Numbered from the stretch's first letter, positions 1 to 14,200 are shown. The stretch is DNA of 64,000 nt from Siderastrea siderea (GCA_964030785.1 OZ034968.1:70215399-70279398); one strand, 5' to 3'. Program-made: numbers and translations. Notes: generated from the letters alone by a model not told the origin.

Positions 1-811
1 GTCTAACAGGAAACTCCCTACCTGCTCAAGTAAGTAAAAGCGTAGATTCACTATTGAGTGTAATGTCGACTCGTTGCCGATTTACAATACACGAGGTGAT
101 TGTCGACATTTTTGCTACACTCGCCGATTGCCACACATTTAACATTCCCCAGGTTAAATGAACTGGGGCCACAGGGTACACCAACGAGGACATTCTGACG
201 AGGACTATCATCATGATGCTTTAAATATATAGCCACAAGATGCCATGCAATGAAATGTCAAAAAAAAAAAAAAACTAGCGACACGATATCAATGCATGAA
301 AGCTTTGTTGCATCAAAAGGTGGATAAAAAACCTAATATTTCTAGAACTTATACATACGCTTATACCTCAAAAAGCATCGATTGACCTTTGCCCATGTCA
401 TGCGTCACGCAATCTTGTTCTTGCAACATATATTCTGGCACTGTTCCACAATGTTACTTTTGTCAGTTTGTTTGCGGCTAAGTGATGACAAATTTCAAGA
501 AAACAACGTTCTCACATGTCCAGCAAGCTACAGCTATTACAGTACCAATCACAACGATGGAGTGGAGGATTATTTCTATCAGACAGATAATGGATAATTT
601 TAAAAACACGGTAAGATTAATGTTCCGCATATGTTGCGGTTTCGATCGACCGATCCGTGTACTAAAACAAGACGTGCGTGTTTTGATCGTCAAAAACAAC
701 ATTTAACTTCAGCAAACACTATGTAAAACTATTCTGGAAGCCCCCTAAGTAATTTTGCGAAGGTTTTCTCCGGCATTTCTCTCAATGAAAAGGGCTACCG
801 TTTGCTTTGCG
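1..811. other. Left flank, no gene seen
   Basis: No convincing coding exon is visible in this stretch. Short ORFs are present on both strands, but none shows a recognisable domain or a splice context. It is the genomic sequence flanking the large TNP2/BEN transposon that begins at 814. Confidence 0.5.
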
Positions 812-813
812 TA

Positions 814-1500
814 CCCTTACCAAAACAACCCTGTTTTAAAACTGCTTTAAAAGAACTTAAAATGTATTTGGATGATTTAAAAACTGTTTTGATGCTATCC
901 TCCTGTATTTTAATGCTATTTTACAAAAAAATTTAAATTGCGGGTAGTGTTTGAAATATATTTTAAAGTATAGTTAAACTGTATTTTATAACATTGATAG
1001 GCCTTTCCATCTTTTTGAAATGTGTTTTATACAATAAACATGATTTAACTAGTGTATTTGAAACATATTTTGGAAACACAAACTTCGAAGATTGTAACAA
1101 ACAGTGTTCAAATATAGTATTTTAAATCTGTTTTTTGGTTTCAACTACTGAAGTTTTTAAAATTCGTTTTAAATAGGCTACTTAAAAACTGTTTTATAAG
1201 AGTCTTTGAAACAGTTTCCTGTTTAAAATGTAGTTTTCAATTGTGATGAGTTTAAACATGTTTATAATTTAATATTTAAACGCTATTTGAAATTGAAATT
1301 GTTGAAGGGTCCATACAATTGAATAAAATTGTATATTTAAAACATAGTTGACAAACACACTCACAAGGTGTGCAATTTAAAATGTAGTTTGCACATGTGT
1401 GAGTCAACTACACAAGCAGCATTGATCAGGAAGTGCCTATTTAAAAACTATTTGAAAGTGATTTTCCTGAGTATTTTATTAAATGCCCAAGCCTGTATTT
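814..1500. repeat. Left TIR and subterminal repeat array of the TNP2/BEN element
   Basis: After the CCCTTAC terminus the sequence is dense in degenerate, closely spaced motifs of the form TTTTAAAACTG, TTTAAAAACTGTTTT, GTTTTAAA and TTTGAAA, in both orientations. No coding potential is seen. The matching array at the right end uses the same vocabulary. Confidence 0.6.
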
Positions 1501-1954
1501 CAAAAAGATGATTGTGATTAAATACAGGGTTCTAATTCACTACGTACTAACTGTGTACACATTTTTGCAACTTGAATTACACAATCCTTTGTACAAGATA
1601 TACATAAGAATACAGTGTATGCAGACAGACATTCCTTTATGTTATACAGAATACAAAGGCATTAAATGAGTTTTTGAAATTCATAAACATCCACTATTTG
1701 ATATAACAACATTTTGCTATCTGCAAAATTTAATTTCAAAAAATTCATGGGGTATACATGTAAATTGCAATTAGCTAAAAATTACATGTAATGTCTCTAG
1801 TTGGGTCTTTACCCTATATAAGCATGGAACCAATCAGTGCTGGGAAGGCTGCTTGCTAATAATAAGCCATTGAGATTCAGTCAATGTGTACATTGTATGT
1901 GTACACCATGATTGGACTATCACAAGGTTTCATTTCCAATACAATAACTATCAC

Positions 1955-2168
1955 GAGGCCTTCCAAGGGGTTTTGGCGACAGGCGACATTGCTCCAAAAT
2001 TGCTAAAATTGTAGCGACAATTTTGCTCTACAGCACCGACAGCCGACAGAAACTAGCACTAAAAGGGTGTATATTTGCGACAGCGACAATGTTTCCCTCA
2101 CCAAATAGATGACAAGTGAGTTGGAAACGAACGACAAAGCGACATCAAAAACGCCCTTGGAAGGCCTC
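1955..2168. mobile_element. Small palindromic MITE-like insertion
   Basis: Inverted ends GAGGCCTTCCAAGGG (1955) and CCCTTGGAAGGCCTC (ending 2168) flank about 200 bp with repeated GCGACA-type motifs. TATCA lies just outside both ends (possible 5-bp target duplication, with one unpaired base at the left). It lies inside the large transposon, downstream of the transposase stop, so it is a later nested insertion. Confidence 0.55.
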
Positions 2169-2300
2169 TATCATGGGGTCGCACATTTTCAGTTGAACAA
2201 ATGCGACCAAGATGGGGTCAACAAAAGGCTAGTGGCACATACATGTACCTACATAACTAGGGGTGGGCCATAGCCATAGATATTTAAGGAACTAAACATC

Positions 2301-5300
2301 TTAGTCTTTCTCAAAAGAATTTGGTAGATGACACACAAAGACTTTATCAGCACCACACTCAATCCTCATGCATTTCCTTTTTATGAAAGTTATGGGTATA
2401 GCAACAAGCTTGTCTGCCACACTGACTCTTCGCATATGCTTAATCACTCTCATTCCCTGGTATAATGGCAGCTGACGTGGGTGCTTCCTCATATTCTTCA
2501 TTAGAGCAACATAATGGAAAGACAAATTGCATGCACACTTTTCATATTGACAGGACATAGAAGTGCACTTTTGTTGATACTTTACATATTTTTCAACTGA
2601 GCCATATTGACTCTTTCCATGCCTTTCATACACAACAGTGAAATTATTCCTTGCTGTAGTTCGTTTGTAAAACGAACTGTGGAATTCAGCGCCATTGATC
2701 TTTGCTCGACGAAAAATCCAAATCTTTGATGCTGGGCCAACAACTTCTCTCTCCTCCACTGTCAGCAGACTTGAATTCTCCCAGACACGCTCTAATGAAC
2801 CAATAACAAAGGTGTCTTCTGATATCTGCTCCCCAACAGTCCTTATAAGGATAAAAAACAAAAGCAGATAAGAATCAGTTACATGTGGAACTGTTTAATT
2901 TGCAGGCATACAGGCATGTAAACAAAATATGCACACAATGTGTTATGCAGTGAGATGTGTGCAACGTATCTAATTTAGTCAATATCAATTCCACTGTTTC
3001 CAAAATCCTCTAGCGAAACCTAAGCGTGACACTCATTTGCCATTACCTGCAGAGATACGACTTCGAAGTTAGATGTTGGTACAGTTTCTTTGTAACTGAA
3101 TCTTCTGGCAATGATTCTGCAAGGCATGGAAGGCTTTGATGGACACACACTGATTTAACAATCTGAAACAAATGAGTTTTGAAAGAAAATAATGTTTAAC
3201 ACTGTAAATGTGTATTAGGCATACATTTTTTGCTGCCTTCACTATGAAAATATTAATTGTTTAGTTGTACATATTAATTGTACAAAAAAAACTACATGTA
3301 TTTAAATTTGCTATATTTTTGTATGATTTCAGCATTGCTGATTGTGTTTTGTCAGGTTCTTTTCTATACAGAGCAGGTTGTTCACCTTCTCCCAGAAAAT
3401 ATTAACATATTACAGAAACCGTAACTGGAAATACCAATGCATGCGTCCAAATCCATATTTGAAAATCAGCAATGAAACAAAAAAATTAATCTAACCTGTC
3501 CTTGGATATTTTGACTGCCATGGAAGTATCCTGCCAAGTCACCATTGTAGTCTTCGAAGGGGAAGCATGAATTAGACCATAGAGGTCCCAGGTTTTCCAC
3601 TGTGTTTCAAGTGAAGAACTTGATGAATTTTGAATGTCTGAAATCTGTCACCTTTGTTTGAGAAGACAATAATTATTATTTAATATTAGTTAAAAACACA
3701 TTTTCAGTGCTGGGAATAATTTTTCTTCTTTTGAACAGAACCATACAATACTCCCTGTGGTACAGTAAAGTTTGTATGCATGCCTATTATGAATTCTTAA
3801 CAAAGTATTTCAGTTACAAAAGGAATTTTTAAAGCATGTTATTGTCTACAGTACTTTCTGGACATTTGGAGAGTCTTGTACAGCCAATCAAAACATAAGT
3901 ATAAATGCAAAATGACATTAACAGAAGAAGCAGCACAAGAGGAAGGATACAATTATTTAAATTGCTGCCTTATCATTAGTCAGAGTGACACTGACTGCAA
4001 GACAACTGAGTAAAACTAACTGCAAGCACACAAGATTCAAACAGCGTTTGGCAGCGTCAATGTATTAAAATTCCTCATTTTGCACAAGCATGTAGTTGTT
4101 TTCCCTTTAGATCACAGCACTACCAAATGCAACTAAAGCTGTTAATACTAGGAAGTTTCATGTACTGTACATGTACTGTACATTAAAAAAATGAAGATCC
4201 AATTGGTTTATATTCCCATGCAGATTACAGTGCACATGGAAATCAATGTCCTACTCAAGAGAACAGAAACTACTGAGTACAGCTATTGTTACTTACCATA
4301 AAAGTATGGTGCTTGAGCGCAATAGAGTTTGAGGAAAATGTCAGCTTCTTGCATGTCAGCTTCAGAAATACTGTCCTGTAGAAGCCTGTAAACTCCACCA
4401 ACAAGGAAGGCAAGGTGTAACAAGCATTGTTCCTCTAGTCTTTCAAAGAGCAGTGGAAGAGAATAGTAGAGGAGAAATGCTCTCTTCTCATTAGCTGAAA
4501 CATAAATCAGATTACCAAGCTTCAATTTACAATTTGACAAAAATTAATGTTATGCCGGTGTACACAATATGCCCAATTGATATCACAGTAGTGATGTTCT
4601 GAGTCATTTTCTAAAAAAAAGTTTCAGCCAACTTAGGCCAGACAATCAAGCCATACAAGATCATGGATGGCAGAGGTGGGGAGGGAGGCTTGGGGGCTGT
4701 TGCCCCCCCCCCAGATATTCCGAAAAAATAAAGACTTCCTAAGAGAAGAGTCTTTAAAGCCTCCCCCCCCCCCACATTAAGTCACTTGTCAGCTCTCCTC
4801 TCTGGTGGAAAGCCATTATAGAGCATTTGTCTGTAATGGGGTGCTAAAATGGTGTATTTTTGGTAGGCAGGATACATTGTAACTGCAAATAAAAAAATGA
4901 TATTGTGCTTGCATTGCTAGTGCCACTCCTAAACAGAATACGAAATTTTTACATAAAAAGGCACAAATTGGTGGTTAGGGACCCCCTCCCCACCTTACGT
5001 ATTACAGAGGTATACAATCACCTAGAGTTTTGCAAACATTTCCAAAAACCATCCAATTTTTATGGGGTACATACCCTTCCACTGTCTCCAATCTGATAAA
5101 CTTCTTGGTCGACGAGTTATCTCGGCAATTGGCTTAATAGAGAGCAAGGCAGTGTCGATGTCACTCTGACTGGTACCCAAGTACTGGTTACAGGATTTAT
5201 CGTCAAACCAAGCGTTTAAATGCTGATCAACAGCCCCTTCACAGATACAGTGCATATAGTCCACAGCAGTACCAGAAATGACATCATGCAGTGGCAAAGA

Positions 5301-8300
5301 AAAAGCCCAAGACAGGCCAAGAACTCCTTCCACTGGATTCTTGAAACAGAATGTTGAAAAATAATAATTAATTGTAGTAACAATAATAATAATAATAACA
5401 ATTATAACTAACATGTACATGTGTTAGCTTCATGCTTTACATTTCAATGAGGAAATAAGGGAAAACTCAATTTTCACGGCTTGCTCTTTTATCAATTGCA
5501 AGAGTCATGAAACGGATGATTGTTCATCTGAATTGCCTTCGCAGTGGCAAAACAATTTTTGCTGCATGAAACCTAAAAATAATAGTCCATTTAGATTTAT
5601 ATTAGATTTATATTAGAGCACCAAAACTGTTAACTAGCATTATTGGCTGGGGATGGAAACGGATTGGAATTTGAAAACGCTACGCAAACACTTTAAATTG
5701 CTTCCGCGCATCTTCAAAAAATCTATATTCATAGCCGTAGCTTGATTTCTATCCACAAATTAATGTCTTAATATATTCCTTTAGATGTTGTTTTTTATGG
5801 CGTAGATTACATTCCACCAATTTCAGAACCATTTAGACCAAAAATCTGCGAAATCTCTGTGACACAGTCCCTTTAACAGCCTGGTCAGAGGAAATCTACA
5901 CTGGAATTCTGTTCCAATTTTTTTTTAAAGTTGGGAAATGTTCAGCTTTGGACAACATTTTGAAAATTACTGGAAATCTTCAGAAAATCTTCCAAAAAAT
6001 CAATTAACTAGCGGGTCTATATAATTAACAAAATAATACATGGTTGCTTGGATGTACACATGTATTTGTAAGATATCAATTTGAACACTCCCAGATAAAG
6101 ATAATCCTCTGTGTTACATGCATAGCCTTCATGTACTTTATACAACACACAATTATACAATGTATCACTCACATAAACCTTTCCTCTATCAGATATTTGT
6201 GACATTGCAACAAGGGCCTGTTGCTTCAACACATTATGTTTCCTTAGTTCTGCATGCCCTGTGGTTCCTGCAAATTCTTTGTTGAAAGGGTAAATGTGGC
6301 ATTGCCTTCTAGCTTTTTTCTTTCCAGGTCCAAGGTCCAGTTGTTCTCCAGGTTCAGTACATGTGCTGCATCCAAAGTAGCCATTGTATTGCTTAATATT
6401 AAGCCAAGAAGATCTAGCAGGTGAGTCCATACTTGTGTCTAGGAGGATGCCTTTAATACAAGTAGTGCTTCCTAGACCTCCATCAATTTCTATACCCGAG
6501 TGTAAAATATAAAAAAAAAAACGAAAATTGACTTACACTCAGAAATATTCACATATTTGATATAAGTTTACCGGTGCACACAAAACATCATATTGTACTA
6601 CCTGCATATGCTTGTACATTTGCTTTCAGTTATACATGTACAAGATGCAATTCCACATGCATGGAACGTACATTTAAATGTTATCTACATGTAGACAAAG
6701 ACTCAAAAGAATGAATAGTATTTGCACACACCCCCTTTTGACGTTTTGCAAATATGATAATATAATATGCAGTGCTGGTTCTGTTTAAATTACATTCACT
6801 GTGTATAGTTGTACCATAACTATGCGGCTTAATTGCCATTAATTAATGGGCTATTGAGATGTACACACCATTATCTAAAATGAACCTGTTAGTAATTCAC
6901 TTGCATAGCAACTCACCTTCTTGGTACAAATCTCTTAAGCTTTCACAGAAGGGCTTCATAAAGGTTGGAAAGTGTGGTTTACCTTTGCCAAACCATATTC
7001 CAGCAAAAAGCCTATTTGACCTGCTGAATCTGCAGGTATATAAAAAAACTGTTAATTACATGTAGCTGAAAGCAAATTCTTTTCAAAGTTCATGCATTTA
7101 TTCACTCAGTCCAATTTGAATTTCTTCAAAAGATTAACCTTTTTAGTTAAATTACATTGTCTACATCAACAATACTGAGATGAAACAAATGTAACCTGAA
7201 AACCAGTTTGAGGTAGCCCAGGAGGTGCATGTAATGATTATTGTTTTTGTGTGGTTCTTTGTTGTTTCCTGTTGAAATCAATCTTTGTAGGCTGGAAAGA
7301 ATTTTTAAAATTATTTAAAAATGTTAAGCTACATTGTAATGCTCTCTCTGACTATCATAGTGAGGAAAATCAATCAGAACTAAGCTCCACTGGATCAAAT
7401 TATTAAACATGACTATGTGTACCTTGTACACTTTTGCAATACATAGACTTTGTTTATACTTTGATATAGCAGACCTGATGTACATGTTCCAGCTAACTGT
7501 TGCTTACTTTGTTAAGTTTTTTTTGAACAGCATCAAACAGTGCAAACAAAAAAGGAAACTTTCACCTGATGTACTGTAACTGGAAGCATTGTACATTCCT
7601 GCTCTACACAATCTATTTACTTTTCTCTAGGTGGCAATTCATTTATGACATAGTAAACAGGCCACACTCCTGCCCTTGTAGACCTCACCAATGCTACTCC
7701 ATCTGTATTTCCTAGTAGGGAGATGTTATCTGGACTGCTCAAAAATCCATTATTGACAGACAACTTCTTATACAGGCGTCCATCATACACATCCTCAATG
7801 GCAGTTTCACTATGCTTCTGTCTATTAAATCTGTAGTGAAGTTTCTTTAATACACCAGGCCCTTAAAGCATATAAAACCATCAATTAAATCAATTGCATT
7901 CTTTTAACAATAAATGTTAAAAATTCCAGAAAATGTCCACACTCTCCCACAAGAAATTTTAAATTCTTTTGTGGTCCGAGTGTGTGGACATTTTCTGGAA
8001 CTACAATGTACACAATGCTAATTTTCACTGCACAAGTGTTTCATCAAATACAGTGATGTAGTTAAGATTTTGAATGGGCAAAATATTGTTAATCAATGAG
8101 ATAAATGTTGTCAAGGCAAAGTCTTTTAACCAAAAAATTCAGGTACATTCATTTTCTGGAGCCTTTAGGGGAGTATGTAACTTTTACTCAAAGGAAATAA
8201 AAGTGACAAGTGGGATATTTATGGTGTTCGTTTCGGCCGTTCATTGTTTAATGCTTATTTTGTTGCGTTCCTTATTTGCATACTGTACGTCTCGATAATG

Positions 8301-10720
8301 GAGTCAAGATGAATCCGAAACGTCGAGCAATATTAAATCTTTCTTGGTTCTTCTTATGCATTTGCTGTAGCAAATCCCTGCTGATCAAGTGGGATATTAC
8401 ATGGAATAGTATGAGGAAGGATTGGTTAACTTTTTAAACCCTGTAAGTTGAATACAGTTGATTATACATGTATACAATTATGGCCTTTTTCTCTGATTGG
8501 CTGTTTTTTCTATTTTAGGTAAAAATATGTTCTGTATTCTGTAATCAGCAAATATCATAAACCTCGATGTTCCTTTTGTGCTGTGTAATACAAAATGTAT
8601 GTGATTAATTGTAAACATCCTATATGTACTACATCTACATGTACCTGTCAGGACTGCTTTTAGCTGTTCTTGTACTGGAATTTCCAGGAACATTGCCTCC
8701 TGGTTCAACTCAAAGTTACACTGGCTACAGTTTTCTTGTTTGGGCAACACGGTACCAACATATGCTCGGCACTTCTTGTTCGGGCAGTAGAAATGTTTAA
8801 CAATTCTTTGTATCTCAGTTTGGAAAAAAGAAAAAACTTCTTTTGCATCTTTGGGCAATCTGTTCTCTTTGGGGCAAATTAGATGCATCAAAGCTAACAT
8901 GTCATCAACAGCTACACCAGAAAGTCGGTGCCTAGTAATTATCGCCAAAATCAAAATCACAGTTTCTTTTACAGTCAATTGTGAATTTGAAAATAACACC
9001 TCATCTGAATTGTTTGGATCTTTAGTCTTAAATGAAGCTTCCTGTATGTTGTTTAACTCTCTCAGTTCTTCAAGCCATTCAGATTTATCAAGGAAATCTT
9101 CAATGCCATCTGAGTCCACGAGTCCAACACAAGCTTCATCATCAACCTCACTGTCTAATGAACATAAACTCTCATGTGGGACAATGTTCCACCACTCCAA
9201 ATTCCCAGCTAACACTAGCAAAGAAGCAAAAAGAAATAAATCAATGAATATATATGCAGTACAGTAATCTTATTTATGGGTATGGTTTCTTATGGTAAAT
9301 GCAAGACTTTGCAAGCCTGATATCGTTTTTACAGCTTTCTACAAGGCTGAGACCTTTTTACTTGGTGTATCACATTAGACATTGGTTTTTGAGCTCCATT
9401 GAACCTAGTCGTCCCATGATTAAATTTTATTTTGTTCAGTCATCAAACAAAATCCAACTCACAAAAATAACTACAAATTGAACCAAGTGGAATGTTTGAT
9501 AAAAACTGATGCATTGAATGTACAATGTCATTCTGTCGCAAAATGATACCTAAGCGGCATAGTGACATCATATTTCAATATAACTTGAATAAAGCAAAAT
9601 CGGTTTCCACCATTTCATTATTGCTGGGATTATAAATGCGTCAATCGATCCAGTCATCTAAAGGGTAATACACGGAGTTGCAATACTGCTAATCGCTTAA
9701 TACTACGGAAACCGGGATAAGCTCCAGCTGGTGGGCCACTTACATGTAGGCTTGGATACAGAATTTTTTATCACACAGAGTAATATGTCCATTATAATAA
9801 TTGATGTGTTTATTTCTATGGGTTTATAAAATCCTATGTGGGATTTATGGCTTCCTGTATTTTGCAAAACAAAACAAAATGAGGAACTATTATTAATGAA
9901 AAGATCACATGATACTGTGTCCAGTCACTTTTTCCAAAACCACTTTTTGCAGGAATAATCATGTAAGCCTCACTCTTTAAATTTTTTATAAGCTTCAAGT
10001 TCGAACTCAGAGCTCATTAATCGAACATTTCCATTTTGTTCGATTAAGGTAATCGAACTAACAAAAACAAATGCTGTGACCGAAGTCACCGAACAACATC
10101 GAATTTTAATCATAGCTTGATGAAAAGTCTGTTCGGTTTTGTCCGATGTGATATGCCGCCAGGCGGCCAGTTCCTTGCAAAAGAGATCGAAATAAGCTAA
10201 TAAAAAAACCTTTTGAAAGAAACATTTAGGTCCGTTCACATCAAACGACCCAAGCAAAATGACACTCACCATCGCCAACTTCAATTTCCAACAATTCGCT
10301 TGACACAGTCGTGCTTTCCAATTGACCGTCGCTCTTTTCTACCGTGACATCTTCGTTCCATAATATTTGGTCTTCAAATGATGAATTGCCTTCTATCACC
10401 GCACACTCTTGATCATCGTGAGAAACAGGTGGTCCTTGAGACTCTTCGAAGTCAGTAGTTGGAATCAAAACTTCATAGTCAGCTGAATAACCACTGGAAG
10501 AACACTGCTGTAAAGTATCGATGGAATTAAATGTTTTTCTGCTCTTGTTTCTCGGCTTTCTTGTGATGACTGTTTCTGTTTCCAATTCGACGTCGACATA
10601 ATCCTCATTTCCGAGAATACTACTACCATCATTTACAATAACATCACCTATCCGATGTTTCAATGGACTAGCATTTTCGTTTGGATCGACTCCATGAAGT
10701 GTAGAACGACTAGAAGACAT
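2301..10720 (-). CDS. TNP2/CACTA-like transposase, 10 exons, one apparent frameshift
   Basis: Exons (minus strand): 10720-10270, 9214-8645, 7861-7621, 7029-6917, 6489-6173, 5339-5075, 4494-4297, 3651-3496, 3162-3047, 2841-2301. All have GT-AG borders and compatible phases, giving about 989 codons. Residues 1-150 are acidic and low-complexity. Exon 2 ends in a paired-cysteine zinc-binding-like segment (CPNKKC ... CSQC). Exon 3 carries GNTDGVAL and GVWPVYYVINELP, exon 4 FAGIWFGKGKPHFPTFMKPF, exon 5 YFGCSTC, exon 6 GTAVDYMHC and IKPIAEITRRPRS, exon 7 FLLYYSLPLLF, exons 8-9 IHQVLHL and GPLWSNSCFPFED. This order is that of animal TNP2-type transposases, which cut and join CACTA-like ends. The Asp residues of NTDG and VDYMHC are candidate catalytic residues. 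Exon 8 has an apparent 2-nt deletion near 3601-3608, giving an early stop. The gene starts 493 bp from the divergent BEN gene. Domain identity is secure; activity is doubtful. Confidence 0.82.
7924..8001. mobile_element. Perfect-looking short palindrome in transposase intron
   Basis: TTCCAGAAAATGTCCACAC at the left pairs with GTGTGGACATTTTCTGGAA at the right, with an AT-rich centre. It is a 78-bp hairpin in the intron between exons 2 and 3 of the transposase gene, and is probably a small MITE or its remnant. Confidence 0.5.
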
Positions 10721-11213
10721 CTTTATACATGTTATAAGTCACATCTCTCCGTCTCACTAGCACTTGGTCAGGTGCCGTCTGCGGTGTCAAACGTGTCAAG
10801 TTGGTCCACGCTCCCAGAGCCCGCAGCTCTCCTGACCAGCATACCACTAAAAGCGGTTAATTATTTTTAAAACGCAACTTATTAAAACACATCACAGCCA
10901 ATCATAGGCAGCGTTTGAAAAGCGCGGGCTTCTTCGAGGTCATCAAGTTTTGCGCGCCTTTATTTAGCTTTATTCCGAACTAGTGCTAAACGCGGACGTT
11001 TCTCGCTGTTTAATTTGCTCAATATTATATTGGCAAGATTCCTTCAGGAATATTTCTTGGTTCCCAAAGACAAGTTTTGTTCTGTAAGGTATGTATATTT
11101 TAATATAATTTTCCTTTACGGGGGAATTACGGAGCGAAATATTGAGTTTTTTCCAGCTTGTCTTTTAAAAAGGCTAAGAGTCGTAAGCCGTTCTTTATTG
11201 TCATGCTTTTCAG
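10721..11213. promoter_or_regulatory. Head-to-head intergenic region, candidate bidirectional promoter
   Basis: This 493-bp stretch separates the two divergent start codons (10720 minus, 11214 plus). A non-coding first exon of the BEN gene probably ends at 11088 (AAG before GTATGT), with an acceptor (TTTTCAG) directly before the ATG at 11214. The region is GC-richer than its surroundings (GCGCGGG, GCGCGCC around 10920-10960). No TATA box is convincingly placed. Confidence 0.5.
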
Positions 11214-14200
11214 ATGTCTTTCGCCGTTGTGACCTGGAAAGCTATAGGTTCTGAGGACATTGCCAGTAGAAGAGGTCGAAGTTTTAAATACAAAGAATCT
11301 TGTAATCGACGGAAAGGCAGAGGAAGGCGCGAAATGTTCAATGCAATACGATCAGGAAATGTGGCACGGCGAAATCCACTCTCTGCACGGTAAGCTAGCT
11401 TTTTTTAAATGTGATGATTGTCGCGGTTTTGTATCGAAATTTGGACCTCGATCTCGCCTAAGCCATAAATCTATTTCCTCGACGGTATAATTTTTAGCAG
11501 TGAATTACCATGCATGTATACCACAGCTATAAAATAATTTCGTGGTTGTCGAATACAATGTAATAATGATAACAAACAGTGAAAAATGCATTGAATTGAA
11601 TAATACTCTTCTTCTATAATTCTTTCATTTGAATAAGGATGGTTGTGGCGATCGTTTCTTGTTCAGTTGCCTATGAGGATTTAATTTTATTATCGAAAAA
11701 TTTATTCGAAAGCAATTCATCTCATCTCGTGTAAATTTGGGGGCGTATCTGCGTATGATACCGCCGTAACCTACGGTGAGAAAACGTGACCAGAGTTTCG
11801 TATATTTTAACATAAGCAATCTGTGTTCAAGCAATGTGTCTTTCGCTATTTAGATGCCTTTTTTCCTTGCCAGTAATACAATTCAGGAATCGTCCCCTTA
11901 ACAAGGCGATATACTATTCGGGGTTATACTATCTGTAAAATTTCTTCAGTACACCCCTGGCAAATGTGATCGATTTCAATTTCCTTTTTGGTACGTTGTG
12001 AAAAAAAAAACTATTTTTGTTGAAAGGTGCTAATCCGTGAAAAGTGTTTTGTTTACGGATACGCTATAGATAGTTTACTTCGAGATTTATTGGTATACTG
12101 TTCATCTCGCACTCCAACAATCAAAGCACGTTTACCTCGAATACATATTTCTCGTGTGTGAATACCTTCGTCGCGCGAAAAGTTAATGATTTACTAAATC
12201 CGAAGATCATCTGACGCGCATCGTTTCCGATACCGATAAGTCGGCCAACTTTTGACCATCGACCAGCTGCCTTTATTATCCGGATTATTTTATCGGCCAA
12301 AAATATGTTATGAATGGTTGCGACCAACATGATCGAACCTCAAAGAACGATCTTCAAATCCGTATCAAACGTGTTGCGAGCGGTTGGCAACATGGAAGCG
12401 GCAAGCTATGCAAGCATTTGGGTCAGCTGTCATGCGCCAATGATCACGTGTTCTGTTTTCAAATCATCGTGCGAGTGGAAAAACGACCGACCGAGTCTAA
12501 ATTCGAACGCCTGCCTTGAGTTTTTTTGACTTGGAACTTGGAAGAAGACTACAGTATTAGGTTATTGTATTTTGTATGGCACCAGTATGTATTTTAGACG
12601 CTTCATCTATGGTTCATCGATCTGACGTACTTCAAATTGGCGTTATACGAGAGGTAAGGTCGAGTGTTATGAATGTTTCGATTAATATACGTTACCTGTA
12701 TATCAAGCTTATGTTATAAGCTTTTAGAATTCGACAGTATAAAGAATACAATTCTTAGCTCTTACTTAATCATCTCAAGAAAATTGGACATAAATATTAA
12801 GCAATAAAACGTAAATATTCCACTTGTTTTTTTAGACGAAATGGATGAAACCTTCGACTAAACAGCAAAGTTAGTTTACCCTAACAGCTTTAAACAACCA
12901 ATACATGTACAATTTCTTTGTTAGAGAAAAAGAAAGACGCTCTCGATGCCTCTGACCGCCTCTTTTCGGAATCTGACGATGGGCTGGATGAGCTGGAAGA
13001 TGAGGATCTTTCAACCAAAAGGCCAAGGAAAAGACCATCACCTGCTGATAGTGGTGAATGGATGTTTGGTGAAGGTATGTCAGTGAAGTGCTTTACCGTT
13101 TAAATAATTTGTGCGCCATATAATTAGGTTCAGTTTACATGGTATAATATAAGTTGTAATTTATTTGTGGTTGAAAGTTTTTTAGATTAGTATTGTGATT
13201 ATTAGTTTTCATTTTCCCATACAGTATTGAGTGTACTGTATTTTAATACCATGTCTTAAAAATAAATGATTGATACAGTAGTCTATAATTCAAAATCTGG
13301 GTTTTTATTGGTTAATATTTAGATAAGGTCACATACAACTGTACCATTGTTGAGCTGAGGAGCTCAAATATTGGAATTCTTTTTTTTTTTAATAAAACAA
13401 TTTCTGATACTTGTGCTTGCTGGATACAAGAAACAAAATTAATGTAATTATAGCAGACTTGGGGCTATGGGACTTGTCCGTTATCTACCAGCACATAGCA
13501 AATGCATAATTGTGAAGTTCCCAGGGTGGCTACTTGCAGTATACATGACGGGGAGGTCCGACGTATTTTTTTGGGTTAAAAATTTACACCCTCGGTATTT
13601 TTTTGGGTCAAGAGATCTGTCATGTATTTTTTTAGGTCTTAAATCTGTTTGATTGAATAAATCAGTATCGAGGTGCTAGGTCTTGTACTTTTTGGGGTAA
13701 AAAAGTTTGATGCCAGGTATTTTTTTGGGTGTAAAATTTCAGGCTCATGTATTTTTTTGGGTTCGCAATATGAAGCTCTGTCGGACCCCCCCGTCATGTA
13801 TACTGCGAGTACCCCCCTGAGGTGAAGTTATTGTTAAAATAATATACGGCAAGTTTCTAATATTACAAATGTACAAGTTTACATGTAGAATGATACAGAA
13901 CTTTGCATTTAAATTTACAGCTGCCAATGACAGCAATCAAGATTTTGAAGACAATGAATTAAACCATGAATCAACAGATATCATGCACCAGTCAACAAGT
14001 AGACAATCAAAAAAAGGTATGAAACAGGATTTTTCAATCATTATAAAGTTCAAAATATATATCATACATCATACAGGTAATGGAAACCCTTGAAAGTCTT
14101 GAGATCTTAGAATTTCATTTTCCAGGCCTTCAAAGTAATGTAAATTATGTGGAGGTCATCGAAAATTATATTGAATCTACCAAATCAATAGTCTTTGAGA

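Noticed and set aside
8670..9267. Plus-strand ORFs of 70-138 codons
   Set aside because: They overlap transposase exon 2 on the opposite strand, which has family motifs and correct splice phases.
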